64,000 nt of DNA from Ramlibacter pinisoli. GTDB taxonomy: Bacteria > Pseudomonadota > Gammaproteobacteria > Burkholderiales > Burkholderiaceae_C. Location of the stretch: contig NZ_WSEL01000003.1 of assembly GCF_009758015.1 (NCBI RefSeq), positions 1,426,001 through 1,490,000 on the forward strand, written 5' to 3'. Positions 37,016-46,104 of this stretch are shown piece after piece. How positions within the stretch are numbered: position 1 is the stretch's first letter; the number at the start of each line of letters is the position of its first letter. Both the position numbers and the translations under genes were made by a program. The notes under the pieces were generated by a model, which did not search any database, had not been told where the DNA came from, and saw only the letters and a list, made by a program, of their open reading frames with translations.

Positions 37016-38678
37016 GATCAACGACCTCTGGTACAAGAACTCGATCGTCTACTGCCTGTCGGTGGGCACCTTCATGGACAGCAACGGCGACGGCGTCGGC
37101 GATTTCCAGGGGCTCGCGCGCCGGCTAGATTATCTGCACGGGCTGGGCGTCACCACGCTCTGGCTGATGCCGTTCCAGACCTCGCCGGGACGCGACGACG
37201 GCTATGACATCGCGGATTACTACAACGTCGACCCCCGCTTTGGCACGCTCGGCGATTTCGTCGAGTTCACGCACGGGGCCAAGCAGCGCGGCATGCGCGT
37301 GCTGATCGACCTCGTCGTCAACCACACGTCGGATCAGCATCCGTGGTTTCTCGCCGCGCGGGCCAATGCGGAATCGAAGTACCGCGACTGGTACGTGTGG
37401 GCCGATCGCAAGCCCGCTCACGCCGACGACGGCGTCGTCTTCCCTGGAGTGCAGAAGTCGACCTGGAGCTTCGACAAAGTCGCGCGGCGCTGGTACTTCC
37501 ACCGCTTCTACGAGTTCCAGCCCGACCTGAACACCGCCAATCCACTGGTGCAGGCCGAGATCCTCAAGATCATGGGCTTCTGGACGCAGCTGGGCGTGTC
37601 GGGCTTCCGAATGGACGCGGTGCCGTTCGTGATCGCCGCAAAAGGCGCCGAGGTGAAGAAGCCGAAATCGCAGTTCGACATGTTGCGCACGTTTCGCGAG
37701 CTGCTGCAGTGGCGCCAGGGCGACTCGATCATCCTCGGCGAGGCCAATGTGCTGCCCCGGGACGACCTCGAATACTTTGGCGAGGCCGGCGAGCGGTTGC
37801 AGATGATGTTCAACTTCCAGGTCAACCAGAACCTCTTCTACGCGCTCGCGGCCGCCGACACCCGGCCGCTGATCAAGGCGCTGGCCGCGACCGAGCCAAG
37901 GCCCGCAACGTCGCAATGGGGCATGTTCCTGCGCAACCACGACGAGCTCGATCTCGGCCGCCTCACGCCCAGGCAGCGCCAGCGCGTGTTCGACGCGTTC
38001 GCACCCGATTCCGACATGCAGCTTTACGAGCGCGGCATTCGCCGCCGCCTCGCGCCGATGCTGCACGGCGATCGGCCACGCCTGGAGCTTGCCTACAGCT
38101 TGATGCTGACGTTGCCCGGCACGCCGGTGCTGCGCTACGGTGACGAGATTGGCATGGGGGACGATCTGTCACTCCCCGAGCGAAACTGCGCGCGCACGCC
38201 GATGCAGTGGTCCGACGAGCCGCACGGCGGCTTCACCACCGCTGCGCGGCCCGTGCTGCCGGTCATCTCGAGCGGCCCCTACGGCTTCCAGCACCTGAAT
38301 GTCGCGGCGCAGCGGCGCGATCCGAACTCGCTGCTCAATTGGCTCGAGCGCATGTGCCGCATGCGCAAGGAGGTGCCCGAGGTCGGCTGGGGCCGCTTCG
38401 TCGTGCTGCAGTGCGAAAACGCGGCGATCCTGCTGCTGCGCTACGAATGGCGCAACAACGCGGTCCTGTTCGTGCACAACCTCGCCGACGAGCCGATCGA
38501 GTTGAGCTTCCCGGCGCAGGTCTCCCATGACCGCTCCGGCCTGTTGGTGAACCTGCTGTCGGAGGACCACAGTGTGGCCGGCACCGACGGGAAACATCGC
38601 CTGCAGATCGAGCGCTACGGGTACCGCTGGTTCCGTGTCGGCGGACTGGACTACCTGCTCCAGCGCAGCGAGGTTTGA
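37014..38678 (+). CDS. GH13 trehalose-synthase-like/alpha-amylase-family enzyme
   Basis: A 554-aa GH13 protein: DLWYKNSIVYCLSVGTFMDSNGDGVGDFQGL, LVVNHTSDQHPWF, GFRMDAVPF (nucleophile), ILGEANVL (acid/base) and LRNHDELDL (third Asp). YKNSIVYCL and the LPGTPVLRYGDEIGMGDDL region resemble maltose alpha-D-glucosyltransferase (trehalose synthase) more than hydrolases; the activity is not certain. Its ATG overlaps the start of the divergent alpha-glucosidase, leaving no intergenic room. Confidence 0.87.
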   Translation: MINDLWYKNSIVYCLSVGTFMDSNGDGVGDFQGLARRLDYLHGLGVTTLWLMPFQTSPGRDDGYDIADYYNVDPRFGTLGDFVEFTHGAKQRGMRVLIDLVVNHTSDQHPWFLAARANAESKYRDWYVWADRKPAHADDGVVFPGVQKSTWSFDKVARRWYFHRFYEFQPDLNTANPLVQAEILKIMGFWTQLGVSGFRMDAVPFVIAAKGAEVKKPKSQFDMLRTFRELLQWRQGDSIILGEANVLPRDDLEYFGEAGERLQMMFNFQVNQNLFYALAAADTRPLIKALAATEPRPATSQWGMFLRNHDELDLGRLTPRQRQRVFDAFAPDSDMQLYERGIRRRLAPMLHGDRPRLELAYSLMLTLPGTPVLRYGDEIGMGDDLSLPERNCARTPMQWSDEPHGGFTTAARPVLPVISSGPYGFQHLNVAAQRRDPNSLLNWLERMCRMRKEVPEVGWGRFVVLQCENAAILLLRYEWRNNAVLFVHNLADEPIELSFPAQVSHDRSGLLVNLLSEDHSVAGTDGKHRLQIERYGYRWFRVGGLDYLLQRSEV

Positions 38679-38765
38679 TTCGCGTTCGCGGGCTACCTAC
38701 GGGGCATCGTGAAGCGCGATGCTGACCCAACGCGGCGCGATTGTGTGACTGGGTTCCAGCGAGGT

Positions 38766-39773
38766 CTAGAGACTGTGGCGGAATACGATCTCGTACGGAA
38801 CCTGGCGCACCGGCGAGTCGATGCGGCCGGTCTCGATCTTCTGCACCAGCATCTCGCCGGCCGCGCGGCCGATCGCGGCGCCATTCGTCTTCACGGTGGT
38901 CAATCCCGGCGGCACTTCGGCGGCGATCTCGAAGTCGCCGTATCCAGCGACTGAGAACTGCTCCGGCACGCTCCAGCCCCTGCGCATGCATTCGAACAAC
39001 GCTCCCGCCGCGAGCACGTCCGTCACGCAGCACAGGCCTTGCAGCTTGGGTTCCTTGCGAACGAGCGCATCCAGTGCCAGCCGGCCTCCCGCGAACCCGG
39101 CGTTTTCTGGTGCGAGAAAGAGCAGGTCACTGCGCAAGCCCGCGTCCTTCATCGCCTGCTGGAAACCGCGCTGGCGCTGCAGGTGGCGGTCGCTGGTCGC
39201 CTCAAAGCCGGCCCAGCCGACATGGCGCAGTCCCTTCTTGACCAGCAGCTGCGCGATGTCGCGCGCGGCGTCGAAGAGCGAGAAGCCGACGGCCATGTCG
39301 AGGCCTGGCTTCGGAGCGATCCAGGTCTCGACCACGGGCACGCCGGCATGCCGGATGAGGGCGATGCTCTCCTTGCTGTGCTCGCCACCGGTCAGGACGA
39401 TTCCCCCCGGCTGCCGCCCCAGAAGGTTGCGAAGGACGATTTCTTCTCGCGCCGGGTCTTCCGCGACGGCGAGCAGCAACTCATAGCCGCGCGAGTGCAG
39501 GTAGTCGCCCAGTCCCTGCAGCGTCGTGGCGAAGTTGGAATTGCGCAGCGACGGCACCAGGGCCGCGACCATGCGGCTACTGCCGGATGCGAGGCTGCTC
39601 GCGATCAGGTTGGGAACGTACCCCACGGCCGCAGCCGCGTCCATGACCTTCTTGCGGGTGTCCGCATGGACCTTGTGCGGCTGCTTGAAGCAGTTCGACA
39701 CGGTCATCAGCGAGACGCCCGCGGCATTCGCCAGGTCGGTCATCGTTGGCTTGCGCCGTGTGACTGCGGTCAT
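38766..39773 (-). CDS. LacI-family transcriptional repressor
   Basis: A 335-aa regulator: N-terminal helix-turn-helix and hinge (TMTDLANAAGVSLMTVSNCFKQPHKV, VGYVPNLIASSLASG) and a periplasmic-binding-protein-like effector domain. The divergent gap to the Bug receptor at 39934 contains two matching palindromes with the central AGCGCT typical of LacI operators, so it probably represses that operon and itself (inference). Confidence 0.92.
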   Translation of the reverse strand: MTAVTRRKPTMTDLANAAGVSLMTVSNCFKQPHKVHADTRKKVMDAAAAVGYVPNLIASSLASGSSRMVAALVPSLRNSNFATTLQGLGDYLHSRGYELLLAVAEDPAREEIVLRNLLGRQPGGIVLTGGEHSKESIALIRHAGVPVVETWIAPKPGLDMAVGFSLFDAARDIAQLLVKKGLRHVGWAGFEATSDRHLQRQRGFQQAMKDAGLRSDLLFLAPENAGFAGGRLALDALVRKEPKLQGLCCVTDVLAAGALFECMRRGWSVPEQFSVAGYGDFEIAAEVPPGLTTVKTNGAAIGRAAGEMLVQKIETGRIDSPVRQVPYEIVFRHSL

Positions 39774-39790
39774 CGCGCCTTTCTCGATGG

Positions 39791-39818
39791 TTGCTCCAAT
39801 TGATTTTAGCGCTATAAT
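39791..39818 (+). promoter_or_regulatory. Candidate sigma-70 promoter for the receptor operon
   Basis: TTGCTC (39791-39796), a 16-bp gap and a perfect TATAAT (39813-39818) point towards the Bug receptor gene. The -10 box overlaps the first LacI-type operator, which suits repression by blocking polymerase. Confidence 0.5.
39804..39817. promoter_or_regulatory. LacI-type operator 1
   Basis: TTTTAGCGCTATAA is a near-perfect palindrome with the same AGCGCT core as operator 2, located 31 bp upstream of the LacI gene and over the -10 box of the divergent promoter. Confidence 0.6.
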
Positions 39819-39899
39819 TTTTTCAGCCCTGCCCCGTCGGCCGGCGGCTCTCTAGGAGAGGGAAACGCTTCTGACAGGCGGGGTTCTTTCTCACTAAAA

Positions 39900-39913
39900 T
39901 TGTAGCGCTACAA
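39900..39913. promoter_or_regulatory. LacI-type operator 2
   Basis: TTGTAGCGCTACAA is a perfect 14-bp palindrome with the central CpG expected for LacI-family sites, 20 bp before the receptor ATG and 96 bp from operator 1. Confidence 0.7.
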
Positions 39914-39933
39914 GCAACGCACTGGACGCAAGC

Positions 39934-40914
39934 ATGAAACCCTTTCTCCGAACCCTCGCCCTGTGCGCGCTTGCCGCGGCATCGGCTCCCGCCTTCAGCC
40001 AGGCTTACCCCAACAAGATGATCAAGATCGTCGTGCCGTTCCCGGGCGGCAGCGACCTGGACCCGATTGCGCGCGGCCTGGGCGACCACTTCCGCACGGC
40101 GTGGGGGCAGCCTTTCATCGTCGACAACAAGCCCGGCGCCAACGCGATGATCGGCACCGGCTACGTCGCGAAAAGCCCGGCCGACGGCTACACGCTGATG
40201 ATTTGCTCGCCGGCCCCGATGACGATCAACCCGAACCTGTACCCGAAGGCGAATGTGCCGTACACGGTCGGCAAGGACATCGTTCCGGTGTCCCTGATCG
40301 GCACCACACCGATGGTGCTGGTGGCCGGCGCACGGATGCCGGTGAAGAACTACGCGGAGTTCGCCTCCTACCTGAAGGCGAACCAGGGCAAGGTCTTCTA
40401 TGCGTCGGGCGGCACCGGCAACCTCACGCACCTCGTCGCCGAGGTCTTCCTGCACCAGGCGGGCCTGTCGGCCACGCACACGCCGTACAAAGGCGGCGCG
40501 GCAGCGATCACCGACCTGATCGGCGGTCACGTGGACTTCTACTTCAACCCGCTCCCGTCGGCGCGCACCTACCTCACCGCGCAGGCGGACAAGGTCAAGC
40601 CGATCGCCGTCACCTCGCTCGAGCGGTCGCCCTACTTGCCGGACGTGCCCACGCTGAACGAGCTCGGCATCAAGGGCTTCGAGATCAATTCCTGGTACGG
40701 TTTGTGCGCGCCCGGCGACACGCCCAAGGACATCCTGTCCAAGCTGAGCGCGGAGACCGCGAAGGCGCTTGCCGGCGGCGAACTGCCGGACAAGTTGCGC
40801 GCCGTGGGCACGACACCGCGTGCCAGTACCCCCGAGCAGTTCGCGAGCCAGATCCGCCGCGAAAGCGCGCAGTGGGCCACGATCATCAAGGACAAGGACA
40901 TCAAGGCCGACTGA
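39934..40914 (+). CDS. Bug/TctC-type periplasmic substrate-binding protein
   Basis: A 326-aa receptor with signal peptide (MKPFLRTLALCALAAASAPA, cleavage near FSQAYP). Landmarks: YPNKMIKIVVPFPGGSDLD, IVDNKPGANAMIG, SPADGYTLMICSPAPMTINPNLY, TPYKGGAAAITDLIGGHVDFYF. Preceded by two LacI-type operators and followed 21 bp later by an amidohydrolase, so it probably imports that enzyme's substrate (inference). Confidence 0.93.
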   Translation: MKPFLRTLALCALAAASAPAFSQAYPNKMIKIVVPFPGGSDLDPIARGLGDHFRTAWGQPFIVDNKPGANAMIGTGYVAKSPADGYTLMICSPAPMTINPNLYPKANVPYTVGKDIVPVSLIGTTPMVLVAGARMPVKNYAEFASYLKANQGKVFYASGGTGNLTHLVAEVFLHQAGLSATHTPYKGGAAAITDLIGGHVDFYFNPLPSARTYLTAQADKVKPIAVTSLERSPYLPDVPTLNELGIKGFEINSWYGLCAPGDTPKDILSKLSAETAKALAGGELPDKLRAVGTTPRASTPEQFASQIRRESAQWATIIKDKDIKAD

Positions 40915-40935
40915 CGGCCGGATGAACGCACAGCC

Positions 40936-42255
40936 ATGGCAATCCCCGACATCACCAGTGGTCTCCCCGCGATCGACCATCACTCGCACGCGTCGATGGC
41001 GCGCCCCCGCACGATCCTGCAGATTGAAAAGCAGTTCTCGACCGCGCACCTCGAGACCAACGTGCCGCCGGAGGTGTTCGACGCGTACATCACCGCGCGC
41101 AACCGGGGTGACACCGCCACGCTGGAAAGGCTCCAGGCCGAGCACCAAACGGAGACGATTCTTGAAGAAGGCGTGAAGTTCCGCTCGACGACCTTCTTCG
41201 CGACGGCGCTGCGCGAAGGCGCCCGCCAGCTCTACGGGCCCGGCGGCAGCTGGGACGACCAGATGCTCGTGGCGCGCGAGTGGGCCGCGAAATCACCGTC
41301 TTTCGGGTATGACCAGGCTTGCCACGTGGCGAACACGCCGATCGTGCTGGCCGATGTGTCGGCACTCGACCGCGACATCTGGGACCGCAAGCGCTATCGC
41401 CAGGTCATGCGGATCGACCCGTACGTTTATCCATTCCATGACGGCCAGACGACGATGCGCGGCATGGAGTTCCAGCGGTTCCACGCCGGCTTCGCCACCG
41501 TGTTGCGATCGGAGCTCAGGCGCGTGGGCATGGACGCGCCGCCTGCGAACTTCGACCAGTACCTGCAGTTCATGGACGCGTCCATCGAGCGACGCGTCCA
41601 CGAAGGAGCCATCTCGCTCAAGATCGCGTCAGCTTACGTGCGGGGCATCGACTTCGAGCCGGCTACGTACGCGGATGCCAGCGCCGTCTACGGGGCGCTC
41701 GCTGCGGGCCAAGCCGCCGACCGCCGCACGATGGAGAACTTCCTCGTGCGGCGTGCCTGCCAGTACGCCGCGGACAAGCAAATGCCGGTGCAGGTGCACG
41801 TGGGCATGGGCCACCCGGAGCCGGGGATGATCGTCGGCAACGGCGCGCCGTTTCTACTGGAACCGCTGCTGCAGACCCGTTCGCTGAACCGCCTGAAGAT
41901 CTGCCTGCTGCACGGCGCGTATCCCTTCTCGAGCGACTTGGCGTCACTCGTGCAGACCTACGGCAACCTGTACCTCGACTTCTCGTGGATGCCTTACCTG
42001 CACCACGCGTACCTGCGCTCCAAACTCACCGAGTGGCTGGAGATCCTGCCGGCGAACAAGCTGCTGTACGGATCTGATGCCGGGGCGCCCGAGTTCCACG
42101 TCGCCGCGGCGAGCTACGCACGCCAGGCCTTGAACCACGTGCTGAACGACGGCGTCGAGCGCGGCGTGTGGAACACCACGCAGGTCGACTGGCTCGCGCG
42201 CCGGATTATGTACGAGAACACCGCCGACATCTACGGCCTTGAAGCCGTGTCTTAG
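40936..42255 (+). CDS. Amidohydrolase-superfamily protein (amidohydrolase-2 type)
   Basis: A 439-aa TIM-barrel metal hydrolase or decarboxylase. First metal motif AIDHHSHAS, then VQVHVGMGHPEPG (His after strand 5), CLLHGAYPFSSD (His after strand 6) and LLYGSDAGAPEFH (Asp after strand 8). Long N-terminal insertions are present. Resembles the FluG/gamma-resorcylate-decarboxylase/uronate-isomerase-like branch; the substrate is unknown. Co-transcribed with the upstream Bug receptor under the LacI regulator (inference). Confidence 0.85.
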   Translation: MAIPDITSGLPAIDHHSHASMARPRTILQIEKQFSTAHLETNVPPEVFDAYITARNRGDTATLERLQAEHQTETILEEGVKFRSTTFFATALREGARQLYGPGGSWDDQMLVAREWAAKSPSFGYDQACHVANTPIVLADVSALDRDIWDRKRYRQVMRIDPYVYPFHDGQTTMRGMEFQRFHAGFATVLRSELRRVGMDAPPANFDQYLQFMDASIERRVHEGAISLKIASAYVRGIDFEPATYADASAVYGALAAGQAADRRTMENFLVRRACQYAADKQMPVQVHVGMGHPEPGMIVGNGAPFLLEPLLQTRSLNRLKICLLHGAYPFSSDLASLVQTYGNLYLDFSWMPYLHHAYLRSKLTEWLEILPANKLLYGSDAGAPEFHVAAASYARQALNHVLNDGVERGVWNTTQVDWLARRIMYENTADIYGLEAVS

Positions 42256-42476
42256 TCTGCACCCGGGGCGACTTGCCCCCCTCCATCACTGCACCGAACT
42301 CGTGATTGCGCGCCAGCGCTGCCACGGTCGGGTTGGGGGAGTCCACCGCCGCACACCTGCCCCTCAGGGTTCCCCGCAGGCGTCGGCGGCCCGGTGGCGC
42401 TCTAGGATCGCCCGATGCCCTCGCCCACCGCTGCCCTGTCCCTAGCCGAACGGCTGCGCGGGCCCGGCCTCGCGTC

Positions 42477-43292
42477 GTGGCGCCGGGCGTGCACGACATG
42501 GTCTCGCTGCGGCTGGCCGACAGCTTCGGCTTCGACGCGCTCTACATGACCGGCTTTGGCACCGTGGCCAGCCACCTGGGCCTGCCCGACGCCGGCATCG
42601 CCACCTACACCGACATGGTCCAGCGGGTGCGCGCCATGGCCTCGATGGCGCGCGCGCCCCTGATCGCCGATGGCGACACCGGCTATGGCGGCCTGCTGAA
42701 CGTGGCCCACACGGTGCGCGGCTACGAGGCCGCCGGCGCGGCCGCCATCCAGCTGGAAGACCAGGAATTTCCCAAGAAATGCGGCCACACGCCGGGCCGG
42801 CGGGTGGTGCCGATGGCCGACATGGTGCGCAAGATCAAGGTCGCCTGCGAGGCCCGCACCCGCAGCGACTTCCTCGTCATCGCCCGCACCGACGCGCGCA
42901 CCACGCTCGGCCTGGACGAGGCGCTGCGCCGCGCCGAAGCCTATGCGGGCGCCGGCGCCGACATCCTGTTCGTCGAGTCGCCCGAGTCGGCCGAGGAGAT
43001 GCGCGCCATCGGCCGCAGCACCCACCTGCCGCTGGTGGCCAACATGGTCGAGGGTGGCCGCACGCCGGTCCTGTCGCAGGCCGAGCTGGAAGCCATCGGC
43101 TACCGCCTCGCCATCTTCCCGGTCACGGCCCTGCTGGCGGCCACCGAGGCCATGCGCGCGGGCTACGCCCACCTGCGCGGCCAGGGCTCGTCGGCCGGGC
43201 TGGCCACGCCGCTGATGCCGTTCGGCGACCTGACGCGCCTGATGGGATTCGAGGAGGTCTGGGAGTTCGACCGCCGCCACGCCGAACCCTGA
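42477..43292 (+). CDS. Isocitrate lyase/PEP mutase-family protein (5' end frameshifted)
   Basis: Carboxy-phosphoenolpyruvate-mutase or oxaloacetate/2-methylisocitrate-lyase-type TIM barrel. Family motifs: YMTGFGTVASHLG, LIADGDTGYGG, QLEDQEFPKKCGH (active-site loop Cys) and FLVIARTDAR. A likely native start is the ATG at 42415 (MPSPTAALSLAERLRGPG), but it is in a different frame; the frames would join near 42466-42474 by a 1-nt deletion or 2-nt insertion. The intact frame is given from the GTG at 42477 (271 aa), lacking about 20 residues. Real mutation or sequencing error cannot be told apart. Confidence 0.75.
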   Translation: MAPGVHDMVSLRLADSFGFDALYMTGFGTVASHLGLPDAGIATYTDMVQRVRAMASMARAPLIADGDTGYGGLLNVAHTVRGYEAAGAAAIQLEDQEFPKKCGHTPGRRVVPMADMVRKIKVACEARTRSDFLVIARTDARTTLGLDEALRRAEAYAGAGADILFVESPESAEEMRAIGRSTHLPLVANMVEGGRTPVLSQAELEAIGYRLAIFPVTALLAATEAMRAGYAHLRGQGSSAGLATPLMPFGDLTRLMGFEEVWEFDRRHAEP

Positions 43293-43328
43293 GCCCGTCG
43301 CCACCCGTACACAACTCCAGGAGACTGC

Positions 43329-44342
43329 ATGCAACCCGCATTCCGCCGCGCCCGCGGACTTCCCCGCCGCCACTGGCTGGCCGCCGCCGCGCTGGCCGCG
43401 GCCACGCTGGGCCTCGCGCCGGTACCGGCCGCCGCCCAGGACGGCTGGCCGTCCCGGCCGATCCGGCTCGTGGTGCCGTTCACTCCGGGCGGCGTCACCG
43501 ACACCAGCGGGCGCGTGGTCGCCGAATTCCTCGGCCGCCGGCTCGGCCAGCAGGTAGTGGTGGACAACAAGCCCGGCGCATCCGGCAACATCGGCACGGC
43601 GCTGGTCAAGGACGCGGCGCCCGATGGCTACACCCTGGTGCTCGGCTTCGACGGCACCATGGTGATCAACCCCCACGTGTTCGCCAAGCTGCCGTTCGAC
43701 ACCCTCAAGGACTTCACGCCGATCGGCAAGATCGGCAACGCGACGCTGATCCTGGTGGCCAACCCGGATGCACCGGTCAAGTCGCTGGCCGACCTGGTCG
43801 GCGTGTCCAAGGCCACCGCCGGCGGCCTGTCGTTCGGCACCTCGGGCACCGGCGGCACGCCCCACATCGCCGGCGAACTGCTCAAGCTGCGCACCGGCGC
43901 CAACCTCACCCACGTGCCCTACAAGGGCGGCGGCCAGGCCCTCACCGACGTGGTCGGCGGCAACATCCCGCTGGTCTACACGGCAATCGCCGGCGCCCAT
44001 GGCTTCGTCAAGAGCGGCAAGCTGCGGGCGCTGGGCGTGTCCAGCGCCAAGCGGTCCCCGGCCCTGCCCGACGTGCCGACCTTCAGCGAGGCCGGCGTTC
44101 CCGATTTCGTCGTCGACTCCTGGGTCGGCCTGCTGGCGCCGGCCGGGCTGCCGCCGGCGATCGCGACCCGGCTGACCACCGAACTGAACGCGGTGCTGAA
44201 CGACCCCGAGGCGCGCGACAAGTTGCGCACGCTGGGCATCGAGGCCAGCCCCGGCACGGCGGCCCAGTTCCGCGAGGAGATGGCCCGTGACCTCGGCCGC
44301 TACGGCCAGGTGGTGAAGGCGGCCGGCATCAAGATCGACTGA
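43329..44342 (+). CDS. Bug/TctC-type periplasmic substrate-binding protein
   Basis: A 337-aa receptor. The signal peptide has an Arg-rich n-region and hydrophobic LAAAALAAATLGLA; mature part starts near QDGWPSRPIRLVVPFTPGGVTD, with VVVDNKPGASGNIGTA, APDGYTLVLGFDGTMVINP and HVPYKGGGQALTDVVGGNIP. AGGAG precedes the ATG, 37 bp after the PEP-mutase-family gene, so they likely form one unit. Ligand unknown. Confidence 0.93.
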   Translation: MQPAFRRARGLPRRHWLAAAALAAATLGLAPVPAAAQDGWPSRPIRLVVPFTPGGVTDTSGRVVAEFLGRRLGQQVVVDNKPGASGNIGTALVKDAAPDGYTLVLGFDGTMVINPHVFAKLPFDTLKDFTPIGKIGNATLILVANPDAPVKSLADLVGVSKATAGGLSFGTSGTGGTPHIAGELLKLRTGANLTHVPYKGGGQALTDVVGGNIPLVYTAIAGAHGFVKSGKLRALGVSSAKRSPALPDVPTFSEAGVPDFVVDSWVGLLAPAGLPPAIATRLTTELNAVLNDPEARDKLRTLGIEASPGTAAQFREEMARDLGRYGQVVKAAGIKID

Positions 44343-44463
44343 CCCCGCGCCGACCCGGCGCCCTTCCGCACCCTGGGACCAAGGTCCAATGGGTGGCCGG
44401 CGCGGCCGGGCCTAAGGTCTGCCGGTGGGCGCGGCGATCCGCCGTCCCGCGCGGAGGCCAGAG

Positions 44464-45111
44464 ATGCAGACGACGACAGCGGAAGAGGTGGCGGCCCGCA
44501 TCCCGGACGGGGCCAGCCTCATGATCGGCGGCTTCATGGGCGTGGGCTCGCCCGAGCGGGTGATCGACGAACTGGTGCGCCAGGGCCGCCGCGACCTCAC
44601 CGTCATCGCCAACGACAGCGCCGTGCCGGGCGTGGGCATCGGCAAGCTGGTGAGCGCCAGGGCGCTGAGCCGGCTCATCGCCAGCCACATCGGCCTGAAC
44701 CCCGAGACGCAGCAGCAGATGATCGCGGGCACCATGCAGGTCGACCTGGTGCCGCAGGGCACGCTGATCGAGCGCATCCGCTCGGCCGGCTGCGGCCTGG
44801 GCGGCGTGCTCACGCCCACCGGGGTCGGCACGGTGGTCGAGGAGGGCAAGCGCCGCATCGAGGTCGACGGCAAGCCCTACCTGCTGGAGACCGCGCTGCA
44901 TGCCGACTTCGCGCTGGTGCAGGCGTTCATGGCCGACTACCTGGGCAACCTGGTGTACGCGCTCACCGCCCGCAATTTCAACCCGGTCATCGCGCTGGCG
45001 GGGCGCACCGTGGTCGCCGAAGTCGAGCAGATCGTGCCGATCGGCATGATCCCGCCGGACCACGTGGTCACGCCCGCCGTGCTGGTCGACCTCCTGGTCG
45101 CGAGGGGCTGA
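44464..45111 (+). CDS. atoD: CoA-transferase alpha subunit, AtoD-like
   Basis: Alpha subunit of a short-chain 3-oxoacid/acyl-CoA transferase, 215 aa. LMIGGFMGVGSPERVIDEL, LTVIANDSAVPGVGIGKLV, ASHIGLNPETQQQMIAG and GGVLTPTGVGTVVEEGK follow the AtoD family closely. GGAGG lies 8 nt before the ATG; a GTG 39 nt upstream is less likely. One base separates its stop from the beta-subunit start. Acetoacetate or another short acid is the probable substrate. Confidence 0.93.
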   Translation: MQTTTAEEVAARIPDGASLMIGGFMGVGSPERVIDELVRQGRRDLTVIANDSAVPGVGIGKLVSARALSRLIASHIGLNPETQQQMIAGTMQVDLVPQGTLIERIRSAGCGLGGVLTPTGVGTVVEEGKRRIEVDGKPYLLETALHADFALVQAFMADYLGNLVYALTARNFNPVIALAGRTVVAEVEQIVPIGMIPPDHVVTPAVLVDLLVARG

Positions 45112-45112
45112 C

Positions 45113-45766
45113 ATGGACGCCCAGACGCTCATCGCCCGGCGCATCGCGCTGGAACTGCAGGACGGCATGCTGGTCAACCTCGGCATCGGCATCCCCACCC
45201 TGGTGGCTGGCTACGTGCCGCGCGACATCACGGTGTTCTTCCAGTCCGAGAACGGTCTGATCGGCACCGGTCCGATCCCGGAAGGCGCCATGGCCCAGCC
45301 GCGCCTGACCGACGCGGGCGGCCGGCCGGTGACCGCCATCCCCGGTGCCTGCACCTTCGACAGCGCCATGTCGTTCGGCCTGATCCGCGGCGGCCACGTC
45401 GACATGACCGTGCTGGGCGGCCTGCAGGTGGATGGCAGCGGCCTGCTCGCCAACTGGATGATCCCCGGCAAGATGGTGCCGGGCATGGGCGGCGCGATGG
45501 ACCTGGTGACCGGCGCGCGGCGGGTGGTGGTGGCCATGCAGCACACCGCCAAGGGCAAGCCCAAGATCGTCGAGCGCTGCTCGCTGCCGCTGACCTCGGC
45601 CCGCCCGGTCGACCTGGTGGTCACGGAGCTGGCCGTGCTGGCGCTGCGCGACGGGCGGCTGCAACTGGTGGAGACAGCGCCCGGCGTCAGTGTCGAGCAG
45701 GTGCTGGCGGCCACCGAAGCCCGGCTGGACATCGCACCCGACGTGCGGCCGATGGCGCTTCCGTGA
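45113..45766 (+). CDS. atoA: CoA-transferase beta subunit, AtoA-like
   Basis: Beta subunit of 217 aa. The catalytic glutamate is in FQSENGLIGTG (SENG motif), which forms the covalent CoA thioester. NLGIGIPTLVAGYV and VVAMQHTAKGKPKIV are further family landmarks. Together with the alpha subunit it transfers CoA between a short acyl-CoA and a free acid in the cytosol. Confidence 0.94.
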   Translation: MDAQTLIARRIALELQDGMLVNLGIGIPTLVAGYVPRDITVFFQSENGLIGTGPIPEGAMAQPRLTDAGGRPVTAIPGACTFDSAMSFGLIRGGHVDMTVLGGLQVDGSGLLANWMIPGKMVPGMGGAMDLVTGARRVVVAMQHTAKGKPKIVERCSLPLTSARPVDLVVTELAVLALRDGRLQLVETAPGVSVEQVLAATEARLDIAPDVRPMALP

Positions 45767-46104
45767 GCGCCGCGCGGTAGCTCAGGCGCCACGCCCCCGT
45801 TCATCGGTCGCGCACGGTCGGGCGCGGACCCGCGCACGACTTTCCGATCCTCACTGAACCACGCCCGGCGGCGTGAGCCGGCGCGTCGCCGCCTCCGCCG
45901 GCGCCAGCAAGACAGGCCCGCCGTCCAGCCCGCACCACTGCTGCTGCAGCCGCGACGCCACGGCCGGACCTGTCGGGCCTGCACCTGAAATCTAAATACG
46001 AATTGTTCTCATATACTCACCGTGTCAGGACTGGACGACCTCGGCAAGCTGCCGTCCCGTCCAGTTGCAGCCAGCCGCCATCCCGCCCGAACGTGAACCA
46101 CGAC
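45767..46104. other. Intergenic stretch before the iron permease
   Basis: No gene recognised in 338 bp. GC-rich until about 45985, then abruptly AT-rich (about 45990-46020), consistent with the promoter region of the downstream iron-uptake gene. Confidence 0.5.
45996..46014. promoter_or_regulatory. Possible Fur box
   Basis: The AT-rich block around ATACGAATTGTTCTCAT has an imperfect dyad; its right half (ATTGTTCTCAT) resembles a Fur half-site, while the left half matches weakly. Position upstream of an FTR1 iron permease supports iron regulation. Assigned by eye only. Confidence 0.35.
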
